A DNA stretch of 64,000 nt from Planctomycetota bacterium (GCA_014381825.1 JACNKX010000152.1:5349-69348), one strand, 5' to 3'. Shown: positions 1 to 11,200, numbered from the stretch's first letter. A program made the numbers and translations. The notes: generated by a model from the letters alone, not told the origin.

Positions 1-1396
1 CTTCCATCCAATCGCTGCCGGAACCACCGCTGAGCGAGTCGTTCCCGCCATTGCCAAAGACTTGATCATGGCCTTGCTCGCCATGCAGTTCGTCGTCGCC
101 GCTACCGCCCAAGATCACATCATTGAAGCTTGGCTCGGGTAGTGGAACTGGTACTGCTAAAGCCGTCGCGGTAAAGCCGACTGCTGACGTCGCATCGAGC
201 GTTGTATCTTCACCTCTCTCGGCGTCCGCTAAGTTGCCGCCTGCCGTCGAGGTAATGATGTCAGCGTCGCCATAGATCGAGTCGGAGCCCTGCATGCCGA
301 GTAACAGATCGTCGCCAGCTCCGCCGTAGATATTGTCGTTAAACGTTGGCTGCGCTACATCGACCGGCTCGACGTCGTGTCCGCGAAGTTGCGCGTCGAT
401 GACATCGCGAACGGGTGCGGCAAGTCGTTCGAGTCGATCGGTGACGCGAGGATCAGTTCCATCCGTCGCGAAACGCCAGTCGCCGAGAACGACGTCGTCG
501 CCGTTGGCACCGGCCAGGGTATCGTCGCCGGCTCCGCCAACAATCGCGTCGTTACCGTCGTCGCCGCGAATGAAATCGTTGCCGTTACCACCAAGCATGA
601 TGTCGGTACCCTGGCCGCCGTACATGACGTCGTGACCGCGATTTGTGTTCACGAATTCAAGTGTGTATCGAACGGGATCGGTATAGCCGTCGGGATAGCT
701 ATTCGTGGCGTCGCCCCACAACCAGTCGTTCTCGTCGCCTCCGTCCATGAAGTCATTGCCGCTTCCGCCGACCAGATAGTCGTCGCCACCTTCGCCGAAC
801 ATCGTGTCGTCACCAGCTCCACCAAACATCACGTCGCCCGATTCGCCGCCGTTCAATTGATCGTTGCCGTCACCACCTTCCAGGTAGTCCGAGCCGCGAT
901 CGCCACGGATAATGTCGTTGCCGCCACTGCCATGAATGACATCGTTATCGGCACCACCTCGCAGTCGATCTGCCTTCGGGCCGCCATGAATGGTGTCGAC
1001 GCCTGAGCCGCCGAGCGCGCTGGTAGCTCCCGATCCGGCAATAATCGTGTCGCTACCGCGACCGCCCAGCAACAGGGCCCGTTGTTGGACGCTTGGCTTG
1101 AGTTCGATATGGTCATCGCCGCCAAGTCCGGAGATGCGGATGTTGCGAACGCTGGCGTTGTCGTAACAGACTTCCGCGCCGTTGATGTTGAAGCAGAGTT
1201 CTGCGTCGCGGACGAAGCCGACGATTCGGTCGGCGTCTTCGGTCCCTTCGACCGATACCGTTCCCGTTGGGCTGAGCAGCGCACTCGCGTCTAGCACTCG
1301 GCGAATTTCGAGGCTCTCGAAAAACAGTGATCGCCGATTGGGCTTTCGGGCTTTTGGTGTTCGGTGGCGCAATCTTTGGCTTTTTTTAGTCGACAT
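1..1396 (-). CDS. Partial secreted RTX-type calcium-binding repeat protein with planctomycete LEPR-like N-terminus
   Basis: The start is seen and the 3' end lies beyond base 1; 465 codons are open with no stop. The N-terminus is basic (MSTKKSQRLRHRT) and followed by FESLEIRRVLDASA, which matches the LEPR-type motif found at the N-termini of exported planctomycete proteins. From about residue 95 the chain is dominated by RTX nonapeptides of the type GGxGxDxU (for example GGSGNDFMDGG, GGNGNDFIRGD, GGAGDDTLAGA), in at least three blocks separated by non-repeat spacers. Such repeats form Ca2+-loaded parallel beta-rolls in extracellular proteins. No enzymatic domain is visible in the part present, so an adhesin or surface role is inference only. 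Start ATG at 1394-1396 was chosen because the signal-like N-terminus begins there. Confidence 0.85.
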   Translation of the reverse strand, partial: MSTKKSQRLRHRTPKARKPNRRSLFFESLEIRRVLDASALLSPTGTVSVEGTEDADRIVGFVRDAELCFNINGAEVCYDNASVRNIRISGLGGDDHIELKPSVQQRALLLGGRGSDTIIAGSGATSALGGSGVDTIHGGPKADRLRGGADNDVIHGSGGNDIIRGDRGSDYLEGGDGNDQLNGGESGDVMFGGAGDDTMFGEGGDDYLVGGSGNDFMDGGDENDWLWGDATNSYPDGYTDPVRYTLEFVNTNRGHDVMYGGQGTDIMLGGNGNDFIRGDDGNDAIVGGAGDDTLAGANGDDVVLGDWRFATDGTDPRVTDRLERLAAPVRDVIDAQLRGHDVEPVDVAQPTFNDNIYGGAGDDLLLGMQGSDSIYGDADIITSTAGGNLADAERGEDTTLDATSAVGFTATALAVPVPLPEPSFNDVILGGSGDDELHGEQGHDQVFGNGGNDSLSGGSGSDWME

Positions 1397-1763
1397 GGCA
1401 TTGATTCCCTGTTCCGGTTCCGGTTCCAAGACGTGCGGTTCCTACCGCGCTGTGTTACTACAGCACTGCGTCATTCCCCCGAATGACACAGCCGCCGATA
1501 TGCCTGATGCCGTATCTGTAAAGCATTGACCGTGCCAATCAGTTATTTCTTCTTCCTATTGGAGTTGTAAGTGTCTATGCAGAAAGTTGTTGCGTCATAT
1601 ATGAAGTCGATCGTCGTTCCCGAGACAAGACACGTTGCGCCTTACATCCATACAACATGGTTGTTTAGAGCGCTCGGTATCCGTACGATAAAGCGGCAGT
1701 TCACAAAACGTGGATTCGGCCGCTTTCCAGCTTTTAATGCTCTACGAGAATGGGCTCGAATCA
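1397..1763. other. Intergenic region between divergent RTX and sigma-54 activator genes
   Basis: About 370 bases between two divergent genes, so it should hold both promoters. I see no clear -10/-35 or -24/-12 element. A short tandem TTCCGG repeat lies near 1411-1425. A small inverted repeat GCTGT/ACAGC lies near 1450-1466. An open frame continues upstream of the activator to a GTG at 1710, but the FHA domain begins at the ATG at 1764, so the extension is judged non-coding. Confidence 0.4.
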
Positions 1764-3602
1764 ATGTCGTATTCGATCGTTGTATTGAACGGACCGAATT
1801 CTGGAGTGACACTCTCTCTGGAAGGGGCGGCGGAGGGCGTCACGATCGGACGACACATCTCGAATGACCTTCAGCTCGATGACGATAAAGCCAGCCGTAT
1901 GCACTCGCGGATTTCGCAACGTGGAGACCGGTGGCACATCGAGGACTGCGACAGCTTGAACGGCACTCAAGTCAATTCGCAGCCGATCGAGCAGAGTCTG
2001 CTTGAGCCTGGCGACTTGATTCGCATTGGCGATCGTTTGCTTCTGTTTGTCGATGACGCATCCGAAGCGGAGTCGGCCGATGTTCAAACATCAGTCTTCC
2101 GCGCGACGACAATGGCAGGCCGAGACAAAGATCTCCAATCGGGCGGCGGGCTCGTGGAGGAGAGTGTTAGCGATTCGATGTCTCGGATCGTTCGTAATTC
2201 TGCCGTGCTATGTCGTTTAGCAAACTTACTGCATCAGCACTCCGATGTTGACGTCTTGATCCGTTCGGCGATTGATGCGTTGGTCGATGGAATCGACGCC
2301 GATGCCGTCTCGGTTTGGCTGGTGGCAGCCGACGGACGATTGCGATGTGCCGGACGTTGGGGTGACGTGGAAGAGAAGCATCTGCTCAGCAGCCTCGCCG
2401 TCGAGAAAAGCAAAGCGATTCTCATCGATCATCCCGATAACTCGGACGACGATTCTGTAACCGATTCACCGGCCACCGTCGGTTTGGCGCTCGGCGTGCC
2501 GATTCCGGGTCCGCAGAGTTGTCGCGGTGCCATCGAATGTCATCGCGCCGAAAAGCGCGGCCCGTTCTCGCGTAGCGACCTTGATTTCTCAGTGGTCGTT
2601 GCGCACCAAGCGGGATTGGCACTGGAGAATCTCGAACATCGCGAACGTTTGGAATTGGCGAACGCCGAGTTGCGGCGACGGCTGTCGAGCCAGAACAAAC
2701 TGGTCGGATCGAGTGCGGCGATGAAGTGCGTGGTCGACCAGATTGGCCGCGTTGGGCCGGCCAGTTCGACGGTGCTGATTCTTGGCGAGAGTGGGACCGG
2801 CAAGGAGTTGGTCGCGCGCTCGGTCCATGATATGAGTCGATACAGCGCAGGTCCGTACGTGACGGTCAATTGCGCCGCGTTCAGCGAGTCGTTGCTGGAA
2901 AGCGAGCTGTTTGGCCACGAGGTGGGTGCCTTCACGGGAGCGGATCGACGCTACATTGGCCAGTTCGAGCGAGCGAACCGTGGAACTATTTTCTTGGACG
3001 AAGTTGGCGAGATGAGTCTTGCTTGCCAAGCCAAGTTATTACGAGTCCTCGAAGGTCATCCGTTCCAGCGACTTGGAGGAGACGAAGAGATCAGCGTTGA
3101 CGTGCGCATGCTCGCCGCGACGCATCGCAATTTGCCCGAGATGATCGAACAGCAGCAATTCCGCGAAGACCTGTACTATCGGCTTCGAGTGATTGATATC
3201 AAGATGCCACCGCTGAGAGATCGTGAAGATGATGTCATCGAACTCGCCGCGTTGTTTGTCGAATCGTTCCGCAGCCAGATGGGTCGCGGTCCACTGCGAC
3301 TTTCCAACGACGCGATGGACGCTCTTCGTGGGCATCGCTGGCCTGGTAACGTGCGTGAATTGAAGAACGCCGTGGAACGCGCGGTTGTTCTTGGCCAAGG
3401 CGAGGAAATGGATGCCGTTGATCTCGGTCTGCCCAATTTAACAGCGACAAGTGCGACGGCTCCGGCGATGATGACGCTCAAGGAAGCCGAGGAACGACAC
3501 ATAAGATTTGTGCTTGAACGTTGCGGTGGGAACAAAACGAAAGCGTGCAAAGTACTCGGTATTGGCCGCGCTACATTGTATAGCAAACTCGAATCGGAAT
3601 AA
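1764..3602 (+). CDS. Sigma-54-dependent transcriptional activator with N-terminal FHA and GAF domains
   Basis: 612 residues. Residues 1-95 form an FHA domain ([23 protein letters not shown]), which binds phosphothreonine. Residues ~150-300 look like a GAF sensor. Residues ~318-545 are the AAA+ enhancer-binding core: Walker A GESGTGKE near 341, the sigma-54 contact loop GAFTGA near 387, Walker [10 protein letters not shown], and the arginine-finger region. The C-terminus (~565-612) is a Fis-type HTH ([20 protein letters not shown]). It should remodel RNA polymerase-sigma-54 in response to a Ser/Thr-kinase signal read by FHA. Start: a GTG at 1710 in the same frame would add 18 residues, but ATG 1764 places the FHA beta-strand directly after the start. 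No strong SD is seen. The glycosyltransferase gene follows 45 bases downstream. Confidence 0.9.
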   Translation: MSYSIVVLNGPNSGVTLSLEGAAEGVTIGRHISNDLQLDDDKASRMHSRISQRGDRWHIEDCDSLNGTQVNSQPIEQSLLEPGDLIRIGDRLLLFVDDASEAESADVQTSVFRATTMAGRDKDLQSGGGLVEESVSDSMSRIVRNSAVLCRLANLLHQHSDVDVLIRSAIDALVDGIDADAVSVWLVAADGRLRCAGRWGDVEEKHLLSSLAVEKSKAILIDHPDNSDDDSVTDSPATVGLALGVPIPGPQSCRGAIECHRAEKRGPFSRSDLDFSVVVAHQAGLALENLEHRERLELANAELRRRLSSQNKLVGSSAAMKCVVDQIGRVGPASSTVLILGESGTGKELVARSVHDMSRYSAGPYVTVNCAAFSESLLESELFGHEVGAFTGADRRYIGQFERANRGTIFLDEVGEMSLACQAKLLRVLEGHPFQRLGGDEEISVDVRMLAATHRNLPEMIEQQQFREDLYYRLRVIDIKMPPLRDREDDVIELAALFVESFRSQMGRGPLRLSNDAMDALRGHRWPGNVRELKNAVERAVVLGQGEEMDAVDLGLPNLTATSATAPAMMTLKEAEERHIRFVLERCGGNKTKACKVLGIGRATLYSKLESE

Positions 3603-3647
3603 CGGCTCGCCAAGCCATCACCATTTTCTACACTTGGATTCGCTGCG

Positions 3648-4811
3648 TTGTCGAAGCGAAAGATACTCTTTGTGCTTGGTTCACTTGGTGCTGGCGGTGC
3701 CGAGCGTCAGGTCTTACGAATCTTGACGCATCTCAACCGCGAGCAATTCGCGCCGTTGCTGTATTTGGTCAATCGCGAAGGCGAATTGCTGGATCAAGTC
3801 CCGAGCGATGTACGCGTCATTGTCTACTGGGATGAACGCACTTATCCGCGTTTGAATTTCCCTGGGCGTATTCTATGTTCTCAAGCTCGCGATCTCGTGC
3901 GAGTGATCGATCGCGAGCAGGTCGATCTGGTCTATGATCGTGCGTCGCAAATGACGCTGACCACATCGCTCGCGATGAAGCGAAAGGCAGTTCCACGCAT
4001 TTCGGTCGCGGTCGGTGATCCGAGTCGTGATTTTGCGCTGCTCCATTCACGCTTTGCCTTTGCAAAACGATACTTGCTACGCCGCGCTTATCAGACCGCC
4101 GATCGAGTTGTCGCGGTGTCCGATGGCGTGCGACAAGGATTGCTCGACTTCTTTGCGTTGCGTCCATCGCAAGTTGTCACATGCCCTAATCTGTTTGACA
4201 TTGACCAGATCGACGAAGCCTCGAACGAGTCGTTTGATCAGTACGAAGATGATCGCTTTGAGATCGTTTCCGTTGGACGGTTAAGTCAAGAGAAAGGCCA
4301 CATTCACCTGCTGGGAGCAATGGACCGGCTCGTCAATTCTGACGGCCTTAAACAGATTCGCTTGCGGCTGGTTGGCAATGGGCCGGCGGAGCAAGAGCTT
4401 CGTGAGTTTGTCGACGAACACGATCTTGATGAGTTCGTTTGTTTCGCGGGATATCAGGCGAACCCGCTCCCATTCGTTAAGCACGCGCAACTTTTCTGTT
4501 TGCCGTCGCTATCTGAAGGTATGCCGAATGCCTTAATCGAGGCGATGGTTTGCGGGACCCCTGTACTCGCCGCCGATTGCCCGAGCGGGCCGCGCGAGAT
4601 TCTGGGCGACGAAAGCCAGTTTGGCAGCCTCGTTCCCGCCGGAGACGCGAACGCACTGGCCGACGCAATCCAAGCCGCCATCGCCGATCACTCTTCGTGG
4701 CAAGCAAAGACGAGTTCGGCCAGACAGCATGTTATCAAGCACTATTCTCTGGATGTCGGGCTACAACATTTAGAAGCGTTGTTTGATGAGTTACTCGATA
4801 GCCGACAGTAG
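3648..4811 (+). CDS. Glycosyltransferase family 4 (GT-B fold)
   Basis: 387 residues. The N-terminus KILFVLGSLGAGGAERQ is the classical GT4 nucleotide-fold start with the GGAER motif. The C-terminal half contains VSVGRLSQEKGH and the conserved region LPSLSEGMPNALIEAMVCGTPVLA, where the E-x7-E motif binds the nucleotide sugar. It should transfer a sugar from an activated donor to a polysaccharide or lipid acceptor at the cytoplasmic face; the substrate cannot be read. The start is TTG at 3648, the only one that gives the full N-terminal strand, with a weak SD. Its end overlaps the end of the convergent gene at 4791 by 21 bases. Confidence 0.88.
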   Translation: MSKRKILFVLGSLGAGGAERQVLRILTHLNREQFAPLLYLVNREGELLDQVPSDVRVIVYWDERTYPRLNFPGRILCSQARDLVRVIDREQVDLVYDRASQMTLTTSLAMKRKAVPRISVAVGDPSRDFALLHSRFAFAKRYLLRRAYQTADRVVAVSDGVRQGLLDFFALRPSQVVTCPNLFDIDQIDEASNESFDQYEDDRFEIVSVGRLSQEKGHIHLLGAMDRLVNSDGLKQIRLRLVGNGPAEQELREFVDEHDLDEFVCFAGYQANPLPFVKHAQLFCLPSLSEGMPNALIEAMVCGTPVLAADCPSGPREILGDESQFGSLVPAGDANALADAIQAAIADHSSWQAKTSSARQHVIKHYSLDVGLQHLEALFDELLDSRQ

Positions 4812-7133
4812 CTCGGCGACGATCTCCTTTTCTTCCTGCTCAATCGTGCCGTCAGCCCTAGCGACGATTGCGAGTGCTCGCTTGACTGTTCTCTTGTTGG
4901 CCGACTCGCTAGATTGTTCCCTTAAATCTTCGACGCATGCATCCACTACCTTGCGAACGCCATTCTCTCTCACCCTCGCCACGAAAGCGGTCATGGCTTC
5001 GTCGAGTTCCTCCGAAGCCAGTGGCGATCCGATTTTGGAAAGTATATTCGCGATCGCCGCGCGTTCTGTCTTTGTGGCTTTGCGATCGGATGCCATCACG
5101 CAAAAGAGAGCTTCCAGCAACGTGTGGTCGACTGACGTCGTCTCGGTTAGTTGCGGTTGCGATGTCTGACGCGCGCGAGCTTCGCGATGGCGTTCAGCAC
5201 GACGTTTGTTGACCAGTAAGTTGACATCGATACCGGTCAAGCCAGCCTTCTTACCTAGTCCGACCAAGGTCGCTCGCTCGTCCGGCTGCACGACGCCATC
5301 CAGGAGAGCCACGTCCGCCATCTGCTCCATCCAGACCTTTCCGATTTCTCTAGTTGGCGGGGCTGGAGTATCGAGTTCGCCTGCTAACGCCGATTCGATG
5401 AGACCGCTGACCATTGGTTCGGTCATGCGTTGATCGCTGGCTAAGCGCTGAATCACCTGCCGTTCGCGATCGTCAATCACTTTGTCAGCCGCTAAGACGC
5501 CAATCGTCCAGGCGAGCACATCGGCGTGGCTCAATGCAAAGTCTCGATGGCGGTCGAGAGGAGTTTCGCGTGGGGATGTCGGCTGTGTTGGTCTCGAAAT
5601 TCTTGCTTTCGTCAGCCACGCCTGTGCTGCATCCGAGTTTCTCATGTGGCACTCCGATAGGACCCAATCGTGACGTCCGTCGTTGAGAACGGTCTCGCAA
5701 AACTCGCAAGCATGCGAGGCCAAATCGGATTCAGGCGCGCCGCAAGTTGGACAGTGCGCCGAATCGATCGTTCGCTCGATGTTCGTCTGGACTCCACCTC
5801 GCCGCATCAGCACAAAGAGACTGCGGAACCGTCGCCAACGTCCGTGATCTTTGACGGTGTTGTTAGCGCTAACGCCATAGGCATTGGCGGACCAGTGAAC
5901 TTCCACGAGAGCGTAATCGACCTTGTCCGCCTCGACGATTCCACACAGTTCAACCGATCCCACGGAACATCCGCCGAAATAGAGTCGTTCGTCGCTTGCG
6001 GCGTCCTTCTTGTACGCGGCATCGTACTCGCCACAAATCTCGGCCGTCGCCATCTTCATCAAGGGCTGTGTGTTTCCCAGTCGGTCGGCCATCGCCTTTC
6101 GCCAAAAGATCACCGATGCGCGGTCTTCAAGATGCTGGACGTTGAATCCCGGATCACTGTGTTCGCGATAGCGAAGCGCCATCTCGAATTCCTCAGTACC
6201 ACGCTCTCGCCACACACTGGCTTGCGTGATTTCGGACAAGACCCAGTCGTATTCGCCGCTTCTCAGCATTGCATCGCAGGATGCACACTTCTCAACTTGG
6301 TTGATAGTGATCGAGTCGCCACAGTTTGGACAATAGCCTTCGATCAATCCCAGTTTGTCTGCATCCGTCTGCGTTCCGCGACGGCGCACGAACGACCAAT
6401 ACTCGGTGAATCGTTCCGGCGATAGGCTGCCCGACACGTGCTTGCCTGTCTCAATCGACACGCGGTAATCAATGGCGGATACAGTGACTTGCACGGTCAG
6501 GACGTCAAACACTTGCGAGGCGATTGCTTCTGCGAGGAGCGAGCTACGAATTTGAATTTGATCCATCTGATCCCGGTAGCCCATGTCTTGCTGCTCTTGG
6601 AGCTGGAGCGTGAATCGCTCGAAGATGCTGTCCGAGACAAAGTGCCGAACGGGCTTCATATCCTGAAGCTGCCAAGCGTTTTGGATTTGAAGGAACGCCG
6701 CGCGAAAGCGGCTCAAGAAGCTAGCTGTCTCGAAATCGGGATCACTGGCTTGTATCGTCGCTTGAGCGGTTGCTTCGTCCTTGCGCGTGGACCTTTCGCC
6801 ATCGTAATCGCTGATCCGAAAGGGCCCGCTCGTTCTGGCTGACGCTTTACGCTTCTCGATGACGATCGCGATGATGACGATGGCGACAATGATCAGCATG
6901 ATCGATACATCGACAGGTCCACTGCTACCGCCGCTTCCACTACTAAAACCGCCGCCACCAAAACCACCACCGCCCCCAAATCCACCTCCGCCACCGCTAA
7001 AACCACCACCGCCTCCGCCACTGAATCCGCCACCACCACCAGCACGCCCGGAAGCAAAGTCGCAATCTAGCAGGCAACTCACGAGGATAAGCAAAAAGCA
7101 GATCGTCTTGAGACACGGAACTATCGAGCGCAC
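4791..7133 (-). CDS. Membrane protein with Gly-rich segment, Tim44-like domains, zinc ribbons and TerB-like C-terminus
   Basis: 780 residues. A signal peptide (residues ~1-28) is followed by a Gly/Ser/Phe-rich stretch (~30-70) and one membrane helix (~75-97, LIIVAIVIIAIVIEK). Two similar blocks follow, each with a Tim44-like alpha/beta domain (RFRAAFLQIQNAWQLQD...) and a four-cysteine zinc-ribbon-like motif (CPNCG-x-CASC, then CPTCG-x-CEFC). The C-terminal third holds two helical TerB-like segments with acidic motifs (ADKVIDDRERQVIQRL; ADGTIEQEEKEIVAEL). The gene begins 6 bases after the stop of the DUF350 gene, so the two are almost certainly co-transcribed. Tim44-like and TerB-like domains both occur in bacterial membrane-associated stress proteins. 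The function here is unknown. Confidence 0.75.
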   Translation of the reverse strand: MRSIVPCLKTICFLLILVSCLLDCDFASGRAGGGGGFSGGGGGGFSGGGGGFGGGGGFGGGGFSSGSGGSSGPVDVSIMLIIVAIVIIAIVIEKRKASARTSGPFRISDYDGERSTRKDEATAQATIQASDPDFETASFLSRFRAAFLQIQNAWQLQDMKPVRHFVSDSIFERFTLQLQEQQDMGYRDQMDQIQIRSSLLAEAIASQVFDVLTVQVTVSAIDYRVSIETGKHVSGSLSPERFTEYWSFVRRRGTQTDADKLGLIEGYCPNCGDSITINQVEKCASCDAMLRSGEYDWVLSEITQASVWRERGTEEFEMALRYREHSDPGFNVQHLEDRASVIFWRKAMADRLGNTQPLMKMATAEICGEYDAAYKKDAASDERLYFGGCSVGSVELCGIVEADKVDYALVEVHWSANAYGVSANNTVKDHGRWRRFRSLFVLMRRGGVQTNIERTIDSAHCPTCGAPESDLASHACEFCETVLNDGRHDWVLSECHMRNSDAAQAWLTKARISRPTQPTSPRETPLDRHRDFALSHADVLAWTIGVLAADKVIDDRERQVIQRLASDQRMTEPMVSGLIESALAGELDTPAPPTREIGKVWMEQMADVALLDGVVQPDERATLVGLGKKAGLTGIDVNLLVNKRRAERHREARARQTSQPQLTETTSVDHTLLEALFCVMASDRKATKTERAAIANILSKIGSPLASEELDEAMTAFVARVRENGVRKVVDACVEDLREQSSESANKRTVKRALAIVARADGTIEQEEKEIVAELLSAIE

Positions 7134-7139
7134 AGTCTT

Positions 7140-8024
7140 CTACCTTTGAATGATTGAGGCCAACAACATCGCTGCCGCCAGCGTAGCAGTTGCGGTCACG
7201 GAACTCACGGCGACGTTGCCGTGCATTTCGACTTCGTCTTCATAGTTCAACTTGGCGGTTAACATTCGTGTGGCCATCGCACTCGTTGCGAGTACGCCGA
7301 GTGTGCCGACGAATGCCAGCAGCAAGGCACGCAGTAACTCCGTGCTTAATGGCTCTAACCCGGCACCAATTATCGAGGCTCGAACGACGAGACCGAGGCT
7401 AACAAGGAACGCACCAAAGCCGATCCCAACCGCAACATTGTCGTCGTACTCGATCAACTCATGAACGTCATACCGGGCGATGCGATGGTATGCATACGCG
7501 GCAACGACAAACACGACTTGGCCCAGCAGCCAAAAGATCGCGATGTCTCGCAGCCCGTATCCGAAGTTGCTGCTATACCCCGTTATCGCTCCGTTCAAAA
7601 TCAAACCACTAGCGATGCATGAACCTGCCACACAAAAACCGACGCCAAGGTTCTTGTCGTCGCGAAGCTCCTTCACGATGCAAAAGCGATGAAGGATAAA
7701 GCGATCGTTCACCCAAATGCTGATTCGCAGCAGAGCGATTGCCATCGTGCCTTCGACGAGAATCTTTGCCATCGCAACGAGCGTGTCGTCCTGGCCTCGA
7801 CCAAACATTGTTCCGATCAAGGCGAGTGCAACACTGAACAAGTATGCTGCGAAGACCACGCCTGCGGCCGGATTCTCCGCGTCGATAAGGTCTTCGCCTA
7901 CTTGGAACGGAGTACTCAGCACGAACAGAAACCGAGCGGCAATCAAAATCACGATGGCGGCCCCGAACAACGGTACGCCGCTCGAGAGGTGAGCGCTAAC
8001 TTCGGTAATGATCGACCAATCCAT
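7140..8024 (-). CDS. DUF350 family integral membrane protein
   Basis: 294 residues with about eight predicted membrane helices arranged as two similar halves (AAGVVFAAYLFSVALALIGT; VAVGIGFGAFLVSLGLVVRA), which is the DUF350 repeat pattern. DUF350 proteins such as YjfL occur next to PspA-like and stress genes in other bacteria; their activity is unknown. The frame is open to 8156, but the first 44 residues are hydrophilic and unlike membrane-protein sequence. ATG 8022-8024 has a GGAG seven bases upstream and opens directly into the first helix, so it is chosen. It is the first gene of a two-gene unit with the Tim44/TerB-like gene. Confidence 0.8.
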   Translation of the reverse strand: MDWSIITEVSAHLSSGVPLFGAAIVILIAARFLFVLSTPFQVGEDLIDAENPAAGVVFAAYLFSVALALIGTMFGRGQDDTLVAMAKILVEGTMAIALLRISIWVNDRFILHRFCIVKELRDDKNLGVGFCVAGSCIASGLILNGAITGYSSNFGYGLRDIAIFWLLGQVVFVVAAYAYHRIARYDVHELIEYDDNVAVGIGFGAFLVSLGLVVRASIIGAGLEPLSTELLRALLLAFVGTLGVLATSAMATRMLTAKLNYEDEVEMHGNVAVSSVTATATLAAAMLLASIIQR

Positions 8025-8216
8025 ACTTGCTCCGTGAAACGTGTCGCGACCGCTTGCTTGTGATCGCACGCATTGTACACCGCGACGCGACAAATCTTCG
8101 CTCGTCGAGACACGCTCTTGGCGCAGATTTCCCACAGTATCCCGCTCATGATACAACTTGAGAAACCCTTTGACCTCCGCGAGCGAGCCTTTCCCCTTTT
8201 CGGCGAGTGACGAACG

Positions 8217-11200
8217 ATGTTGAAATCAATCCAGATAATGTTTGTGATGGGATGCTGTGTTGCGTCAGCGATCGGTGCCGATTGGCCGACTTGGCGAGGC
8301 GATGCAGCTCGGCGCGGCTACACCACCGACTCTCTTCCGAAGGAGATGTCACGTCATTGGTCTTGGCAGCCTGCTCATCCGCCTCAATCGGCTTGGCCTC
8401 GAGACGAGCGCATGAGCTTTGATCGGACGAATCATGTCGTAGTCGCACATGACATGGTCTACTTCGGCAGCTCGACCGATTGCAAGGTGTACGCGATCGA
8501 CGCGGCAACTGGCGAATTGAAGTGGTCTTTCTTCACCGATGGCCCGATTCGATTTGCACCCGTCGTGTGGAAGGATCACATCTTCGTTGTCAGCGACGAC
8601 GGCTATCTCTATTGTCTGGATGCGGTTCGTGGTTTGTTGATCGATCGCTGGCGCGGCGGCGCGAGGGACGATCGAGTACTCGGCAACGGTCGCATCGTTT
8701 CGCGTTGGCCAGCGCGTGGTGGCCCTGTGGTGTATGACGGCGTCCTCTACTGGGGAGCGGGGATCTGGCAATCGGAACAGGTTTTCATTCATGCGATGAA
8801 TCTGGAGACCCGAGAAATCATCTGGCGGAACGATAGCTCCGGCGGTATCGACATGCCGCAACCGCATGGCGGAGCCCAGGCGAAGAGCGGTGTATCGGCT
8901 CAGGGTTATCTGTTGGCAAACAAAGAACGTCTGTTCGTTCCAACGGGTCGCGCCGTGCCAGCGGCGTTCACGCGTGCCAGTGGCGAGTTCGAGTACTATC
9001 GCCTTCAAGAGAACACACGTCGCGGAGGCACGGTCGCGTTGCTCGAAGGATCGCTGCTGTACAACGGCGGGTACACCTATCGGACCGACAATGGCGAACT
9101 CGTGTCTGACCCAATCAATGGTGCGGTCGCCGTCTATTCGGATGGCATCGTACACGGAGCGGCTGGACAGTTGAGAGCGCTGAAACCGACCGTCAAGGAA
9201 GTGGCTGATCGCAAAGGCGAGTTGGTCAAGGTGCCAACGCACGAAGTTTTGTGGCAGTTGAAGGGCGTTCCATCAGGCACCGCGCTGATAGGAGCGGGCA
9301 ACACGATCGTCACGAGCCAAGAGAACAAGCTCGCTGCAATCGACGTTAAATCACAAAAGGTGATCTGGACAGACGAAGTCGATGATATCGCGTATGGCCT
9401 TGCCGCGGCGGACGGTCGGTTGTATGTCAGCACCGCAAGTGGAACGATCCATTGCTATGCCGCCAGCGGTAACGCGAAGCCTGTCGAACATCGAGCAGCA
9501 ACCGAAAGTCATCCGTACGGCTTAAACGCTGTGTTTGCGGCGGCGGCGGTGGAGATCGTCGAGCGAACCGGTGTTACGGAAGGATACTGCGTCGATCTGG
9601 GGTGTGGCGATGGGGCTTTGGCGTACGAACTCGCAAAGCGGACGAAGCTGCATATCGTTGCTCTCGATCCTGACCCGAAGAACGTCGCCCAGGCGAGGCG
9701 GAAGCTCGATGCTTGTGGTCTCTATGGCAGTCGCGTAACTGTGCAGCAGGGCGATCTGGCGAAGACGAGTTATCCCAAGTATTTCGCGAACCTCGTCGTC
9801 TCGGCTCGCGCGCTGAGCGAAGGAGCGGGAGTCGTTGATCCAGAGGAAGCGTTTCGTCTGCAGCGGCCCTACGGCGGAATCGCCTGCATCGGCGGAATCG
9901 ATTCCATGAAGGTCGCGACGCGAGGACCGTTGGCAGGTGCAGGACAGTGGACACATCTCTACTCCAATGCCGCGAACACGCTGTGCTCGACCGACGATAT
10001 CAAAGGCCCACTCTCGATGCTCTGGTTCAGAGATGTCGATCTCGAACTACCGCAACGACATGGCCGCGGCCCTTCACCGCTGTTTCACGATGGCCGATTG
10101 TTCGCTGAAGGGCTCGATGGGTTACGCGCCGTCGACGCCTACAACGGTCGTTCGCTATGGCACTTCGAGCAAGAGGGAATCCTGGACGCTTACAACGCAG
10201 ACCATCTTGCTGGCACGGCCGTCACGGGCAGCAACATGTGCATTGCCGGCGATAGTGTGTTCTTGCGTAACAAAGATCGCTGTTACCGGATCGACGCAGC
10301 CACTGGTTCGGTGAAGCAGACCTATGTCGCGCCGAAGCAGAAGAACGACGAACCAGGCACGTGGGGTTACATCGCTTGCGAAGATGGCATCCTGTTCGGC
10401 TCGCTCTCGAATACCGAGCACGTTGTGCGTCATGCCTATATCCGCGCTGATGCCCAAATGAAGCAGCAGTATTCCGAATCGACGTTGCTGTTCGCGATGG
10501 ACGTTGAATCCGGCGAAGTTCTGTGGCGGCATGATGCGCAGAATTCACTTCGCAACAACACGATCGCCATTGGCGGAGGCAAGTTGTTCGTGATCGATCG
10601 GGAGCTGGCGCTGGACGATTTGCTGTCTCGCGCGCCGGCACGTCGCGGCGAGAAGCCGAAACTGCCTCCGATAGAACATCGTACGGGTGAGCTGATCGCG
10701 CTGGACGCCAAGACCGGCAAGCAATCGTGGTACAGCATCGACAATATCTTCGGTACGACGGTGGCCTATAGCGCCGAACATGATGTCGTGCTGATGTGTT
10801 ATCAACCAACCAGCTTCCGTTTGCCGTCGGAAGTCGGCGGCAAGATGACGGCATTTCGCGCCAGCACGGGCGAGCGCCTGTGGGACAGCAAAGCAAACTA
10901 CAAAACTCGTCCTTTGATCAACGATCGTACAATTATTGCTTGGCCCTCGTCGATCGATCTGTTAACAGGCGAAGCGAGTACTTTCAGTTTGGCCAAGTCT
11001 TACGGTTGCGGGCAGTTGTCTGGCTCGAAGAATCTGCTGATGTTTCGATCGGGAACGCTTGGTTACCTCGATACGACTCGCGCCGCCGGCACCGAGAATT
11101 TCGGAGGTCTCCGTCCCGGTTGCTGGATCAACGCCTTTCCCGTTGGTGGACTGGTACTCGTTCCCGATGCGTCGGCCGGTTGCAAGTGCAGCTACCAAAA

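Noticed and set aside
377-1006. 209-codon plus-strand open frame rich in Val and Ala
   Set aside because: It is antisense to the RTX repeats; periodic GGxGxD codons on the minus strand produce a long open frame with a monotonous product.
1571-1867. 98-codon plus-strand frame before the sigma-54 activator
   Set aside because: Overlaps the FHA coding region in another frame and has no recognisable domain.
8349-9242. 297-codon minus-strand open frame
   Set aside because: Antisense to the PQQ propeller, which has clear blades and a signal peptide.
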